Of a stretch of DNA of 64,000 nt, positions 7,673 to 16,001 are shown piece by piece. Location: the NCBI RefSeq assembly GCF_014650575.1, contig NZ_BMVF01000008.1, forward strand, positions 124,001 to 188,000, written 5' to 3'. Each line of letters opens with the position of its first letter. The stretch's first letter is position 1. The notes beneath the pieces were generated by a model, which worked only from the letters and a program-made list of their open reading frames with translations, was not told the origin of the DNA and searched no databases. The stretch comes from Streptomyces naganishii JCM 4654. GTDB lineage: Bacteria; Actinomycetota; Actinomycetes; Streptomycetales; Streptomycetaceae. A program made the translations under genes and the position numbers.

Positions 7673-8632
7673 ATGACCGCAGGCTCCACCCGTCGTACGA
7701 CCGCCGCGCACTCCCGTCTTGCCGCGGTCGGTGCGATCGCGGTCGCAGGCGCCCTGATTCTCACCGGCTGCGGTGACCAGACCAAGAACAAGAACAACTC
7801 GTCCGGCAGCTCGTCCGCCGCCTCCGCGCCGCTCGCCGGCAAGCTCCCGGCCTCGATCCGCGACAAGGGCGTCATCCGGGTCGGCTCGGACATCTCCTAC
7901 GCGCCGGTCGAGTTCAAGGACAACTCGGGCAACGTCGTCGGCCTCGACCCCGACCTGGCGGCCGCCATGGGCAAGCAGCTCGGCGTGAAGTTCGACTTCC
8001 AGAACGGAACGTTCGACGCCCTGCTCACCGGCCTCCGCTCCAACCGCTACGACATCGCCATGTCCGCGATGACGGACAACAAGAACCGCCAGGAGGGCGT
8101 CGACCCGACCACGGGCAAGAAGGTCGGCGAGGGCGTCGACTTCGTCGACTACCTCACCGCCGGTGTCTCCATCTACACCCGCAAGGGTGACACCAAGGGC
8201 ATCACCTCCTGGTCCGACCTGTGCGGCAAGAAGGTCGCCGTGGAGCGCGGAACCGTCTCCGAGGACCTCGCCAAGGCCGAGGCGAAGAAGTGCCCGAGCG
8301 GCAAGACGCTCTCCATCCAGGCCTTCGACGACAACCAGCAGGCCGAGACCCGCCTGCGCTCGGGCGGCGCGGACGCGGTGTCCGCCGACTTCCCGGTCGC
8401 CGCGTACGCGGTCAAGACCTCCGGCGGCGGCAAGGACTTCCAGATCGTCGGCGGCCAGGTCGAGGCGGCCCCGTACGGCATCGCGGTCGCCAAGTCGAAC
8501 ACGCAGCTGCGCGACGCCCTCCAGGCCGCGCTCAACGCGGTCATCAAGAGCGGCGAGTACGAGAAGATCCTCCAGAAGTGGGGCGCCCAGGACGGCGCCG
8601 TCAAGGAGTCGGTCATCAACGGCGGCAAGTGA
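7673..8632 (+). CDS. Polar amino acid ABC transporter, substrate-binding lipoprotein
   Basis: A 319-residue family 3 solute-binding protein (PAAT). A lipoprotein signal peptide ends at LILTGC (Cys33 lipidated), followed by an Asn/Ser-rich linker. The fold begins VIRVGSDISYAPVEFKDNSG and contains VVGLDPDLAAAMGKQLGVKF, typical of Glu/Gln/His/Arg-binding proteins. ATG 7673 has GGAGG at 7660-7664; an in-frame upstream start at 7583 would bury the signal peptide. It is first in a three-gene operon with the permease and ATPase. Substrate cannot be assigned from sequence; an acidic or polar amino acid is likely from the family. Confidence 0.9.
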   Translation: MTAGSTRRTTAAHSRLAAVGAIAVAGALILTGCGDQTKNKNNSSGSSSAASAPLAGKLPASIRDKGVIRVGSDISYAPVEFKDNSGNVVGLDPDLAAAMGKQLGVKFDFQNGTFDALLTGLRSNRYDIAMSAMTDNKNRQEGVDPTTGKKVGEGVDFVDYLTAGVSIYTRKGDTKGITSWSDLCGKKVAVERGTVSEDLAKAEAKKCPSGKTLSIQAFDDNQQAETRLRSGGADAVSADFPVAAYAVKTSGGGKDFQIVGGQVEAAPYGIAVAKSNTQLRDALQAALNAVIKSGEYEKILQKWGAQDGAVKESVINGGK

Positions 8633-8664
8633 CCGCGCCGAGCGGCCACTGAAAGGCAACACCC

Positions 8665-9600
8665 GTGACTGCTGACATCGACAAGACGGCGGGGCCGACG
8701 AGCACGCCCCCGTCCGGCCCGGATGCCATCAAGGCCATCCCGGTCCGGCACTACGGACGCTACGTCTCCGCCGTCATCGCCATCGCGATCCTGGTGGCGA
8801 TCATCTACGCGTTCGGCCAGGGCAAGATCAACTGGCATGCGGTGCCGAGCTACTTCTTCGACGACCGCATCATCAGGGGCGTCGGCAAGACCCTCCTGCT
8901 GACGGTCCTGTCGATGCTGATCGGCATCGTCGGCGGCATCGTCCTGGCGGTGATGCGCCTGTCGAAGAACCCGGTGACCTCGTCCATCTCGTGGTTCTAC
9001 ATCTGGTTCTTCCGCGGCACCCCGGTCCTGGTCCAGCTGTTCCTGTGGTTCAACCTCGGCCTGGTGTTCGAGTACATCGACCTCGGTCCGATCTACAAGG
9101 ACTACTGGTCGGACTTCATGACCCCGCTGCTGACGGCGCTGCTCGGCCTCGGCCTGAACGAGGCCGCGTACATGGCGGAGATCTGCCGCGCCGGCCTCCT
9201 CGCGGTCGACGAGGGCCAGACCGAGGCGGCCCACGCGCTGGGCATGAGCCACGGCCGGACCCTGCGGCGGATCATCATCCCGCAGGCCATGCGGGTGATC
9301 GTGCCGCCGACCGGCAACGAGGTCATCAACATGCTGAAGACGACCTCGCTCGTGGCGGCCGTCCAGTATCCGGAGCTGTTCCGCTACGCCCAGGACATCG
9401 GCCAGGTCTCCGGCGCCCCGGTGGAGATGTACTTCCTCGCCGCCGCCTGGTACCTGATCATGACCTCCGTGCTGAGCGTGGGCCAGTACTACATCGAGCG
9501 GTACTACGCCCGCGGCTCCAGCCGCAGCCTGCCGCCGACGCCGTGGCAGAAGGTCAGGGCACATCTGACGACCTTCTCCAGCAGGAAGGTGACGGCATGA
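8665..9600 (+). CDS. Polar amino acid ABC transporter, permease
   Basis: A 311-residue inner-membrane permease of the HisM/GlnP class, with about five or six membrane segments and the ATPase-coupling EAA loop EAAHALGMSHGRTLRRIIIP. It starts at GTG 8665 with GAAAGG just upstream and ends TGA 9598-9600, overlapping the ATPase start as ATGA. Only one permease gene is present, so the transporter probably uses a homodimer. A hydrophilic N-terminus of about 30 residues precedes the first membrane segment. Confidence 0.92.
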   Translation: MTADIDKTAGPTSTPPSGPDAIKAIPVRHYGRYVSAVIAIAILVAIIYAFGQGKINWHAVPSYFFDDRIIRGVGKTLLLTVLSMLIGIVGGIVLAVMRLSKNPVTSSISWFYIWFFRGTPVLVQLFLWFNLGLVFEYIDLGPIYKDYWSDFMTPLLTALLGLGLNEAAYMAEICRAGLLAVDEGQTEAAHALGMSHGRTLRRIIIPQAMRVIVPPTGNEVINMLKTTSLVAAVQYPELFRYAQDIGQVSGAPVEMYFLAAAWYLIMTSVLSVGQYYIERYYARGSSRSLPPTPWQKVRAHLTTFSSRKVTA

Positions 9601-10406
9601 CCGACAAGCTCGAGAAGAACGACGCCACCACCCCGCGCGACGCCTCCGCCGCGATGGTCAAGGCCGAGGGCGTGCACAAGTCCTTCGGCCAGGTGGAGGT
9701 CCTCAAGGGCATCGACCTGGAGGTCAGGCCCGGCGAGGTGTTCTGCCTCATCGGCCCCTCCGGCTCCGGCAAGTCGACCTTCCTCAGGTGCATCAACCAC
9801 CTGGAGAAGATCAACGCCGGCCGGCTGTACGTCGACGGCGAACTCGTCGGCTACCGGCAGCAGGGCGACAAGCTCTACGAGCTGCGCGACCGCGAGGTCG
9901 CGATGAAGCGCCGGGACATCGGCATGGTCTTCCAGCGCTTCAACCTGTTCCCGCACATGACCGCGCTGGAGAACGTCGTCGAGGCGCCGGTGCAGGTCAA
10001 GGGCCTGAACAAGGGCCAGGCCAAGGAGCGGGCGATGCAGCTCCTGGAGCGCGTGGGCCTCGCCGACCGCGCCGGGCACTACCCCTCGCAGCTCTCCGGC
10101 GGCCAGCAGCAGCGCGTGGCGATCGCCCGCGCGCTGGCGATGGACCCCAAGCTGATGCTGTTCGACGAGCCGACGTCGGCGCTGGACCCGGAGCTGGTCG
10201 GTGACGTCCTCGACGTCATGCGCGACCTCGCCGAGTCCGGCATGACGATGGTCGTCGTGACCCACGAGATGGGCTTCGCCCGCGAGGTGGGCGACAGCCT
10301 GGTCTTCATGGACGAGGGCGTGGTGGTCGAGTCGGGCCACCCGCGCGAGGTGCTGACCAACCCGCAGCACGAGCGCACCCAGTCCTTCCTGTCCAAGGTG
10401 CTCTAG
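9597..10406 (+). CDS. Polar amino acid ABC transporter, ATP-binding protein
   Basis: A 269-residue ATPase with Walker A GPSGSGKST, Q-loop VFQRFNLFPHMT, signature LSGGQQQRVAIARAL, Walker B LMLFDEPTSALDPE and switch histidine VVVTHEMGFA, the GlnQ/HisP pattern. ATG 9597 overlaps the permease stop, so the operon is translationally coupled. A 20-residue charged N-terminal extension precedes the domain. A strong palindromic terminator follows. Confidence 0.95.
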   Translation: MTDKLEKNDATTPRDASAAMVKAEGVHKSFGQVEVLKGIDLEVRPGEVFCLIGPSGSGKSTFLRCINHLEKINAGRLYVDGELVGYRQQGDKLYELRDREVAMKRRDIGMVFQRFNLFPHMTALENVVEAPVQVKGLNKGQAKERAMQLLERVGLADRAGHYPSQLSGGQQQRVAIARALAMDPKLMLFDEPTSALDPELVGDVLDVMRDLAESGMTMVVVTHEMGFAREVGDSLVFMDEGVVVESGHPREVLTNPQHERTQSFLSKVL

Positions 10407-10437
10407 GGCGAAGGCGCCGCGGGCGGTACGCCCGAAG

Positions 10438-10467
10438 GGGGCGGTACGGATCGATCCGTACCGCCCC
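10438..10467. terminator. Bidirectional terminator
   Basis: Inverted repeat of 13 bp (10438-10450 and 10455-10467) around TCGA, between the convergent ABC ATPase and methyltransferase genes. Confidence 0.8.
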
Positions 10468-10513
10468 TTCGCCGTACGGTGTGCCGATGCCGTACCGCCC
10501 CCTGGCCGTGCCG

Positions 10514-11290
10514 TCACTTCACCGCGAGCAGCAGTGTGTCCGAGGGCGAGCACCAGACGGGGCGGGCCTCGGCGAACCCCTTCTCGCGCAGCACGCGCGC
10601 GTGCCACGCGGCGGAGGGCATGTCGCCGTCGGCGTGCTCGCCGTAGATCTCGAAGCGGCGGGCGGTCGGGCCGGCGAGCACCGGGTCCCCGGCGGCCAGC
10701 TGCCACCACTGGCTCCAGTCCAGGGCGCCCCCGCGCGTGGCCTCGTCCATGCGCGCGTGCCGCTGGGCGCGCTCGGCCGCGTTGATCCGGGGCGTGCTCT
10801 CGTCGATCATGTGGTCCGCGTTCATGAAGACACCGCCGTCGCGGACGAGTTCCGCGACCGATCCGTAGAGGACCGCGAGGGGTTCGCTGTGCAGCCAGTG
10901 CAGGGCCGTGGCGGTCAGGACGGCGTCGTAGGAGTCGTAGGGCAGTTCCGCCCGCCAGCCGGGGTCCTTCAGGTCGGCCGTCACGAAGGAGACCCGCTCG
11001 TCGCCCTCGAAGGTGCCGCGCGCGATGGCGAGCAGCGCGGGGTCGAGGTCGACGCCGGTGCTGGTGGCCTCGGGGAAGCGGGCGAGCAGCCGGGCGGTGA
11101 TGGAGCCGGTGCCGCAGGCGAGGTCGAGGACGCGCGGCGCGGTGCCGACCAGTGCCTCCACCATGTCCAGCATGATGCGGAAGCGGTCCTCGCGGTCGGG
11201 CATGTACCACTCCTGCTGCCGGTCCCAGCTCTCCTGCCAGGCCCGCCAGTCGGCCCCCGTCGCGGTGATGTCCATGCTCGTGTCCGTCAT
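10514..11290 (-). CDS. Class I SAM-dependent methyltransferase
   Basis: A 258-residue methyltransferase with SAM motif I (VLDLACGTGSITARLLARFP), the acidic motif II (STGVDLDPALLAIARG) and motif post-II (VSFVTADLKDPGW). ATG 11290 has GAGGGC upstream; the frame continues upstream but without a start better placed for the family. It diverges from the CGNR gene across 114 bp. Methyl acceptor unknown; the Trp-rich N-terminus (WRAWQESWDRQQEWYMPDRE) resembles small-molecule methyltransferases of the trans-aconitate type. Confidence 0.85.
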   Translation of the reverse strand: MTDTSMDITATGADWRAWQESWDRQQEWYMPDREDRFRIMLDMVEALVGTAPRVLDLACGTGSITARLLARFPEATSTGVDLDPALLAIARGTFEGDERVSFVTADLKDPGWRAELPYDSYDAVLTATALHWLHSEPLAVLYGSVAELVRDGGVFMNADHMIDESTPRINAAERAQRHARMDEATRGGALDWSQWWQLAAGDPVLAGPTARRFEIYGEHADGDMPSAAWHARVLREKGFAEARPVWCSPSDTLLLAVK

Positions 11291-11404
11291 CGCTGCCCTC
11301 CCTGAACGCCGGTCACGCGACCACCGTCGCGTAATACCCTGTAAGCACGACCGGCTGTTACCGACCGCCTCCATGACCATAGAGCGCCGCCGTAAGGACT
11401 ACAA

Positions 11405-12034
11405 GTGGAACTGGCCTATTACTCGGATTACGCCGTACGTCTCGTCAACAGCGAGGAGCCGGCCCGGGGCAAGGACGCGCTGACCTCGGTCGAGGCGGTG
11501 CGCGACCTGTTCGGCGCCAACGCCTCGGCGGCCCGCCGCGCCACCGACGCCGACGTGACCCGCTTCCGTTCGGTACGCGCCCGGCTGCGCTCGGTCTTCG
11601 AGGCGGCCGACGCCGGCGACGAGACGCTGGCGGTGGACCTGCTGAACTCCCTGCTGCTGGAGTTCCCGGTGAGCCCGCAGATCTCCGGGCACGACCACCG
11701 CGACGAGGACGGCCGCCCGCTGTGGCACATGCACCTGGCCGACCACCCGTCCAACGCCACCGCGGGCTACGCGGCGATCGCCGCCATGGGCCTGGCCTTC
11801 CACCTGACGGAGTACGGCGTCGACCGGCTCGGCCTGTGCGAGGCGGCCCCCTGCCGCAACGCCTACCTCGACACCTCGACCAACCGCTCGCGCCGCTACT
11901 GCTCGGACCGCTGCGCGACCCGCGCCAACGTGGCCGCCTACCGGGCCCGCAAGCGCCTGGAGGCCGACCGGTCGGTGAACACGGGCCTGGCCGCGGACAG
12001 CGCCCAGCGCAGCAGCGCCAGCGGCGAGCGCTGA
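11405..12034 (+). CDS. CGNR zinc finger regulator
   Basis: A 209-residue protein of the ABATE/CGNR type. The N-terminal domain (about 1-130) resembles the stress-induced transcription factor domain. The C-terminal treble-clef zinc finger is LCEAAPCRNAYLDTSTNRSR then YCSDRCATRANVAAYRARKR, with Cys ligands in C-x4-C and C-x3-C arrangement. The CGNR tetrapeptide is here PCRN. Start GTG 11405 with AAGGA upstream. The last 97 bp overlap the end of sodX on the other strand. Regulatory targets unknown. Confidence 0.85.
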   Translation: MELAYYSDYAVRLVNSEEPARGKDALTSVEAVRDLFGANASAARRATDADVTRFRSVRARLRSVFEAADAGDETLAVDLLNSLLLEFPVSPQISGHDHRDEDGRPLWHMHLADHPSNATAGYAAIAAMGLAFHLTEYGVDRLGLCEAAPCRNAYLDTSTNRSRRYCSDRCATRANVAAYRARKRLEADRSVNTGLAADSAQRSSASGER

Positions 12035-12372
12035 GCGGGCTTGCGCGGCCGGTAGCGGAACCACACCTTGCCCAGGACCAGGTCCTCGGGCACGGTCCCG
12101 TAGTCGGTGCTGTCGCCGCCCGCGTAGGCGTTGTCCCCGAGCACCCACCAGCCGCCCTCGCGCAGCTCCGCCGCGCGCTTGACGACCAGCAGGTCCTGCT
12201 GGAAGGGGTGCCGCAGGACCATCACGTCACCGGGCCGGATCCGGGCGCCGTACTGCACCAGGAGCCGGTCCCCGTGGTACAGCGTGGGCACCATGGACGG
12301 CCCGGTCACCTCGGCCAGCCCGAAGGGCAGCACCGCGCCCCTGCGCTCGGTCTCCTGCGACAGCTCCGGCAT
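11938..12372 (-). CDS. sodX: Nickel superoxide dismutase maturation protease
   Basis: A 144-residue signal peptidase I-like (S26) protease that removes the N-terminal leader of SodN. The Ser-Lys dyad is visible at GPSMVPT (Ser26) and LLVVKRA (Lys65), with box E at LGDNAYAGGDSTD. There is no obvious N-terminal membrane anchor, consistent with a cytoplasmic enzyme acting on SodN. ATG 12372 has GGGGAGG seven bases upstream; a GTG at 12402 in frame has a poorer site. It is divergent from sodN, the conserved arrangement, and its 3' end overlaps the CGNR gene on the other strand. Confidence 0.9.
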   Translation of the reverse strand: MPELSQETERRGAVLPFGLAEVTGPSMVPTLYHGDRLLVQYGARIRPGDVMVLRHPFQQDLLVVKRAAELREGGWWVLGDNAYAGGDSTDYGTVPEDLVLGKVWFRYRPRKPAQRSPLALLRWALSAARPVFTDRSASRRLRAR

Positions 12373-12517
12373 CCCCGGCACCTCCCCGGTCCGTTCCTCC
12401 ACCAGTCTCAGTCTGACCCCGGACTTTTGTCCTAAGCCCTAGGGGGCACTCGCGAAAACACGCCTTGCAGGGAGTAATGTCCCACCTGAGAAGACGATCA
12501 CGAGGAAGGAATGCTCC
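12373..12517. promoter_or_regulatory. sodX-sodN divergent promoter region
   Basis: TAATGT (12475-12480) is a likely sodN -10, giving a leader of about 30 nt with GAGGAAGGA before ATG 12518. Two inverted repeats precede it: GGAC-TTTT-GTCC (12421-12432) and the palindrome CCCTAGGG (12437-12444). These are candidates for nickel-responsive control, but I cannot match them confidently to a known Nur box. Confidence 0.45.
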
Positions 12518-12913
12518 ATGCTTTCCCGCCTGTTTGCCCCCAAGGTCAAGGTCAGCGCGCACTGCGACCTTCCCTGCGGTGTGTACGACCCGGCCCAGGC
12601 CCGCATCGAGGCGGAGTCGGTGAAGGCCATCCAGGAGAAGATGGCCGGAAACGACGACCCGCACTTCCAGGCGCGGGCCACCGTCATCAAGGAGCAGCGT
12701 GCCGAGCTGGCGAAGCACCACGTCTCCGTGCTGTGGAGCGACTACTTCAAGCCCCCGCACTTCGAGAAGTACCCGGAGCTGCACCAGCTGGTCAACGACA
12801 CGCTGAAGGCCCTCTCCGCCGCCAAGGCCTCCACCGACCCGGCGACGGGCCAGAAGGCGCTGGACCACATCGCCCAGATCGACAAGATCTTCTGGGAGAC
12901 CAAGAAGGCCTGA
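12518..12913 (+). CDS. sodN: Nickel superoxide dismutase precursor
   Basis: A 131-residue cytoplasmic nickel superoxide dismutase. The leader MLSRLFAPKVKVSA is cut after Ala14 by SodX to expose the nickel hook HCDLPCGVYDP, where mature His1, Cys2 and Cys6 (precursor 15, 16 and 20) bind nickel. The remainder is the four-helix bundle of a hexameric enzyme of 117 residues. ATG 12518 with GAGGAAGGA upstream. The 3' untranslated end carries a hairpin and a CU-rich element matching the place where S. coelicolor makes the s-SodF RNA. Confidence 0.98.
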   Translation: MLSRLFAPKVKVSAHCDLPCGVYDPAQARIEAESVKAIQEKMAGNDDPHFQARATVIKEQRAELAKHHVSVLWSDYFKPPHFEKYPELHQLVNDTLKALSAAKASTDPATGQKALDHIAQIDKIFWETKKA

Positions 12914-12930
12914 CACCGGCTTTCCCCGGC

Positions 12931-13020
12931 GCACCCGGCACGCAGGCCCCCGAGCACGGCGGCCCTCGCGTGCCGGGTGCGTGCTTTCCGGTTCTGGTCA
13001 GCCCTCCTTCAACGTTGCTG
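12931..13020 (+). ncRNA. sodN 3'-UTR, probable s-SodF regulatory RNA
   Basis: A 13-bp perfect hairpin (12931-12943 with 12968-12980, loop 12944-12967) is followed at 12999-13018 by CAGCCCTCCTTCAACGTTGC. The reverse complement of that contains GAAGGAGG, a Shine-Dalgarno sequence. In S. coelicolor a stable RNA of about 90 nt, s-SodF, is processed from the sodN 3' end and pairs with the 5' end of sodF (iron superoxide dismutase) mRNA; position and size fit here. Exact ends are a guess, and sodF itself is not in the window. Confidence 0.6.
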
Positions 13021-13113
13021 GCCCAACCGGCCGTTCCCGTCCGGGAGTCCTACCGGCCACCGTGCCGGTGACGGCGCCGTCCACCGGACCGGTGTCCGTG
13101 TCATGCTGTGCGG

Positions 13114-13524
13114 ATGACCCCCGAAGACCTGGTGCGGCTGCGGCGGGCCCGTGACCGGATGAACCGCGAGTACGCCGAGCCGCTCGACATGGCCTCACTC
13201 GCACGGGACGCGCTGATGTCGCCGGGGCACTTCCAGCGCAGCTTCCGGGCCGCCTTCGGCGAGACGCCCTACAGCTACCTCATGACGCGTCGTATCGAGC
13301 GCGCGAAGGCCCTGCTCAGGCGGGGCGACCTCAGCGTCACGGAGGTGTGCGTGGCGGTGGGCTGCACCTCGCTCGGCTCGTTCAGCTCGCGCTTCACCGA
13401 GCTGGTCGGGCAGACGCCGAGCGCCTACCGGGCGCGGTCTCACGAGGACGGCGCGGTGATCCCGGCGTGCGTGGCGCGGACCTTCACGCGCCCGAGGCGC
13501 GCGGGGCGGCCGCTCGCGCCCTAA
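13114..13524 (+). CDS. AraC family regulator, DNA-binding domain only
   Basis: A 136-residue protein consisting almost only of the AraC double helix-turn-helix: MASLARDALMSPGHFQRSFR and VTEVCVAVGCTSLGSFSSRF, ending in the family signature ELVGQTPSAYRAR. No ligand-binding domain. ATG 13114 was taken although GTG 13108 is in frame; there is no Shine-Dalgarno, and CATGCT lies upstream, so the mRNA may be leaderless. The next gene, a VOC protein, is 9 bp downstream, a recurrent pairing of short AraC regulators with VOC enzymes. Confidence 0.85.
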   Translation: MTPEDLVRLRRARDRMNREYAEPLDMASLARDALMSPGHFQRSFRAAFGETPYSYLMTRRIERAKALLRRGDLSVTEVCVAVGCTSLGSFSSRFTELVGQTPSAYRARSHEDGAVIPACVARTFTRPRRAGRPLAP

Positions 13525-13533
13525 CGTGTGGGC

Positions 13534-13950
13534 ATGGACCTCAAACTCCACCAGTGCTTCATCGCCGTCGACGACCACGACAAGGCGCTCACCTTCTACC
13601 GGGACGTCCTCGGGCTGGAAGTCCGCAACGACGTCGGGTTCGAGGGCATGCGGTGGGTGACCGTGGGGTCACCGCTCCAGCCGGACGTGGAGATCGTGCT
13701 GGAGCCGCCCGCCGCCAACCCCGACGCCTCCCCCGCCGACAAGGAGGCCATGGCCCAGCTGCTGGCCAAGGGCATGCTGCGCGGTGTCATCTTCTCCACC
13801 CCCGACTGCGACGCCCTCTTCTCCCGGGTCGAGGAGTACGGCGCCGATGTCGTCCAGGAGCCGATGGACCAGCCGTACGGAGTGCGCGACTGCGCCTTCC
13901 GCGACCCGGCCGGGAACCTGCTGCGCTTCATGGAGCGCCCCCGGGACTGA
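13534..13950 (+). CDS. VOC family (glyoxalase-like) protein
   Basis: A 138-residue single VOC-domain protein: MDLKLHQCFIAVDDHDKALTF at the N-terminus and VRDCAFRDPAGNLLRFMERP at the C-terminus, with a metal-site-like Glu near the end. ATG 13534 is seven bases after TAACGT (13522-13527) and lacks a Shine-Dalgarno, predicting a leaderless mRNA. It may be controlled by the adjacent AraC protein. Substrate unknown; the family includes dioxygenases, lyases and drug-binding proteins. Confidence 0.8.
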   Translation: MDLKLHQCFIAVDDHDKALTFYRDVLGLEVRNDVGFEGMRWVTVGSPLQPDVEIVLEPPAANPDASPADKEAMAQLLAKGMLRGVIFSTPDCDALFSRVEEYGADVVQEPMDQPYGVRDCAFRDPAGNLLRFMERPRD

Positions 13951-13992
13951 AAGCCGCCCGGGCGGGGGACTTCAGCGCCCTACGATCACGCC

Positions 13993-14763
13993 ATGAGCAT
14001 CCGCTGGACGTACGTCTTCGCCGACCGGCCCGCCGCGCGGTTCGCCCGCGCCCGGGAGTTCTGGACCGCCGTCACGGGCACCCGGGCGTCCGAACCACGC
14101 GGCGAGCACGGCGAGTTCGTCACCCTGCTGCCGTCCGGGGACGCGGCGGGCGCCGGCCCCGACCCGTGCGTGAAGCTCCAGGCCGTCGCCTCCGAGAAGG
14201 CGGGCGCCCACCTGGACCTCGCCGTCGACGACGTGGACGGGTTCGTGGCGTCGGCGGTGCGGACGGGTGCCGAGGTGCACGCCGGGCACGACGGCTGGGC
14301 CGTACTCCGTTCGCCCGCCGGGCAGTTGTTCTGCGCGGTGCCCTGGCACGGTGAGTCCGCGCGCCCGCCCGTCGTCCGGGGCAGCCGCCTGGACCAGGTA
14401 TGCCTCGACGTCCCGCCCTCGGCCCACGACGCCGAGGTCGCCTTCTGGACACGGCTGCTGGACGGCTGGGAGTCACGCCCCGGCTCCCTCCCGGAGTTCC
14501 ACGTCATCACGCCGCCGCCCGGACTGCCCGTCCGCGTCCTGGTCCAGCGCCTGAACGAGGAACGGCCCGCCTCCGCCCACCTGGACCTGGCCTGCGCGGA
14601 CATCCCCGCGACGCGCGCCCGCCACGAGGAACTCGGCGCCGTCCATGTCGCCGACCACCCCCACTGGACGGTGCTGCGCGACCCGGCGGGCGCCCTGTAC
14701 TGCCTGACGGCACGCGACCCGCAGACGGGCGGCCTGCCCCCGAAGACCGGGAACGCGGGCTAA
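13993..14763 (+). CDS. Two-domain VOC family protein
   Basis: A 256-residue protein with two VOC repeats, residues about 1-125 (IRWTYVFADRPAARFARARE ... GWAVLRSPAGQLFCAVPW) and about 130-250 (RLDQVCLDVPPSAHDAEVAF ... HWTVLRDPAGALYCLTAR). TACGAT (13981-13986) lies six bases before ATG 13993, so it probably has its own leaderless transcript, separate from the VOC gene 42 bp upstream. Its stop overlaps by 4 bp the stop of a minus-strand zinc-ribbon gene. Function unknown. Confidence 0.8.
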   Translation: MSIRWTYVFADRPAARFARAREFWTAVTGTRASEPRGEHGEFVTLLPSGDAAGAGPDPCVKLQAVASEKAGAHLDLAVDDVDGFVASAVRTGAEVHAGHDGWAVLRSPAGQLFCAVPWHGESARPPVVRGSRLDQVCLDVPPSAHDAEVAFWTRLLDGWESRPGSLPEFHVITPPPGLPVRVLVQRLNEERPASAHLDLACADIPATRARHEELGAVHVADHPHWTVLRDPAGALYCLTARDPQTGGLPPKTGNAG

Positions 14764-15107
14764 CCGTCCCCGAGCGTCCGCGCGGACGAGGCCCCCGCGT
14801 CCGGACCCCGCACCGGTGGTCCGCCGGGACCCGGCGCCGGTGCCTGGCTTGGCGCCGGTCTCGGCGTCGGTGTCGGGTCCGGACTCGGTGTCGCGCTTGG
14901 GTCCGTGTCCGGGTTCGGCGTCGCGTCCGGAGTCCGTCTCGGCTCCTCGGGCCGGTCGGCCGCCGCGGCGGTGTCCGGCCCGCAGCGCGGGTTCCGGCAC
15001 GGTCCGGGCTCCCATACGGGGACCCAGGCGCCCAGCGTCTTGCGCCGCCGGACCACTGTCTCCACCGGCTGCCCGCAGACGGGGCACCGGTGTTCCTGGC
15101 CCTCCAT
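14760..15107 (-). CDS. Zinc-ribbon protein with Pro/Thr-rich tail
   Basis: A 115-residue protein that starts MEGQEHRCPVCGQPVETVVR and contains a second metal pair at GPCRNPRCGPD, so a zinc ribbon occupies residues 1-45. The rest is low complexity, rich in Pro, Asp, Thr and Ala (PNPDTDPSATPSPDPTPTPR), and probably disordered. No membrane segment. Function unknown; it may be a regulatory or scaffold protein. It is followed by no obvious partner and ends within the stop of the upstream VOC gene. Confidence 0.65.
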   Translation of the reverse strand: MEGQEHRCPVCGQPVETVVRRRKTLGAWVPVWEPGPCRNPRCGPDTAAAADRPEEPRRTPDATPNPDTDPSATPSPDPTPTPRPAPSQAPAPGPGGPPVRGPDAGASSARTLGDG

Positions 15108-15116
15108 GCCTCCAGG

Positions 15117-15776
15117 CTAGGCCGAGCGCGGCTGCGCCGCTTCCCGCGAGCGGGGCTCCCGCCACATCGGCCACATCCGGGGGCCGCCGTCCGGGAGGTC
15201 GAGCGTGGCTCCCGTGAAGGCGAAGCCGAGGCGCTCGTACAGCTTGGTGCTGCGGGCGCTGCTGGCCTCCAGATACGCGGGCAGGCCCGCACGGTCGCAC
15301 CGCCGCAGGGCGTGCTCGATGAGCGCGCTGCCCAGACCGTCGCCCTGCCGGTCCGGCGTCACGCCGATCATCCACAGGTACTCGTGGGCACGGCCGGCGG
15401 GGTGCGCCTCGGCCATCAGCCGGGCTATCTCCTCCACCCGCTCGTTCGCGGGATCCACGGCCTCGCGCAGTCGCACGGCCTCGTCGGTCCCGTCGTCCTC
15501 CTTCCCGTCGTCGCCTTCGTCGCCTTCTTGTTCCTGGTCACCGGCGGGCACCGGCAGCCACAGCGCGCACGCCGCGCCGTCCACCGTGACGTCGATCCGT
15601 CCGTCGGCCAGCACGATGTCGGTGAACGCGGCCATCAGCCGATGGTGGGTCGCACGGCGGTACTCCTCACCCGGGAAGACCCAGCCGCTCACCGGGTCGT
15701 CCTGGAATGCCTCGTCCAGCAGCCGCACGACCAGCTCCCGGTCGCCCGGTCCTGCGGCCCGGATTCCCACGCCCAT
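15117..15776 (-). CDS. GNAT family N-acetyltransferase
   Basis: A 219-residue acetyltransferase with the acetyl-CoA loop IGVTPDRQGDGLGSALIEHAL (motif A) and the C-terminal YLEASSARSTKLYERLGFAF. An acidic insertion (DQEQEGDEGDDGKEDDGTDE) at about residues 80-100 is unusual for the family. ATG 15776 is preferred over TTG 15779 because GGAGGGG is then correctly spaced. Substrate unknown; the pattern resembles small-molecule or antibiotic-type GNATs. Confidence 0.85.
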   Translation of the reverse strand: MGVGIRAAGPGDRELVVRLLDEAFQDDPVSGWVFPGEEYRRATHHRLMAAFTDIVLADGRIDVTVDGAACALWLPVPAGDQEQEGDEGDDGKEDDGTDEAVRLREAVDPANERVEEIARLMAEAHPAGRAHEYLWMIGVTPDRQGDGLGSALIEHALRRCDRAGLPAYLEASSARSTKLYERLGFAFTGATLDLPDGGPRMWPMWREPRSREAAQPRSA

Positions 15777-16001
15777 CAATGCCCCTCCGCCTCAACCGAC
15801 CGCCCCCGTACGGGTGTTGAGCCTACTGGGTGGCCGCGCGGACCGGGTGGGGTGGCAGGCCCCGCACACCGTGGGGCAGTGCGGGACCCGCCGAACCGGT
15901 GCCCCGGCGGCCGTACGGGGTCAGGAGCCGTACGGGCCCGGTGACTCCGGGGTCCAGAGTCCTCAAGAGCCGGTCACGCTCGGCGGTGCCGGGCCGTGGT
16001 C

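Noticed and set aside
15780..16001. A gene between the GNAT and polyprenyl synthase genes
   Set aside because: Only short frames without starts or codon bias; it is a 222-bp non-coding gap.
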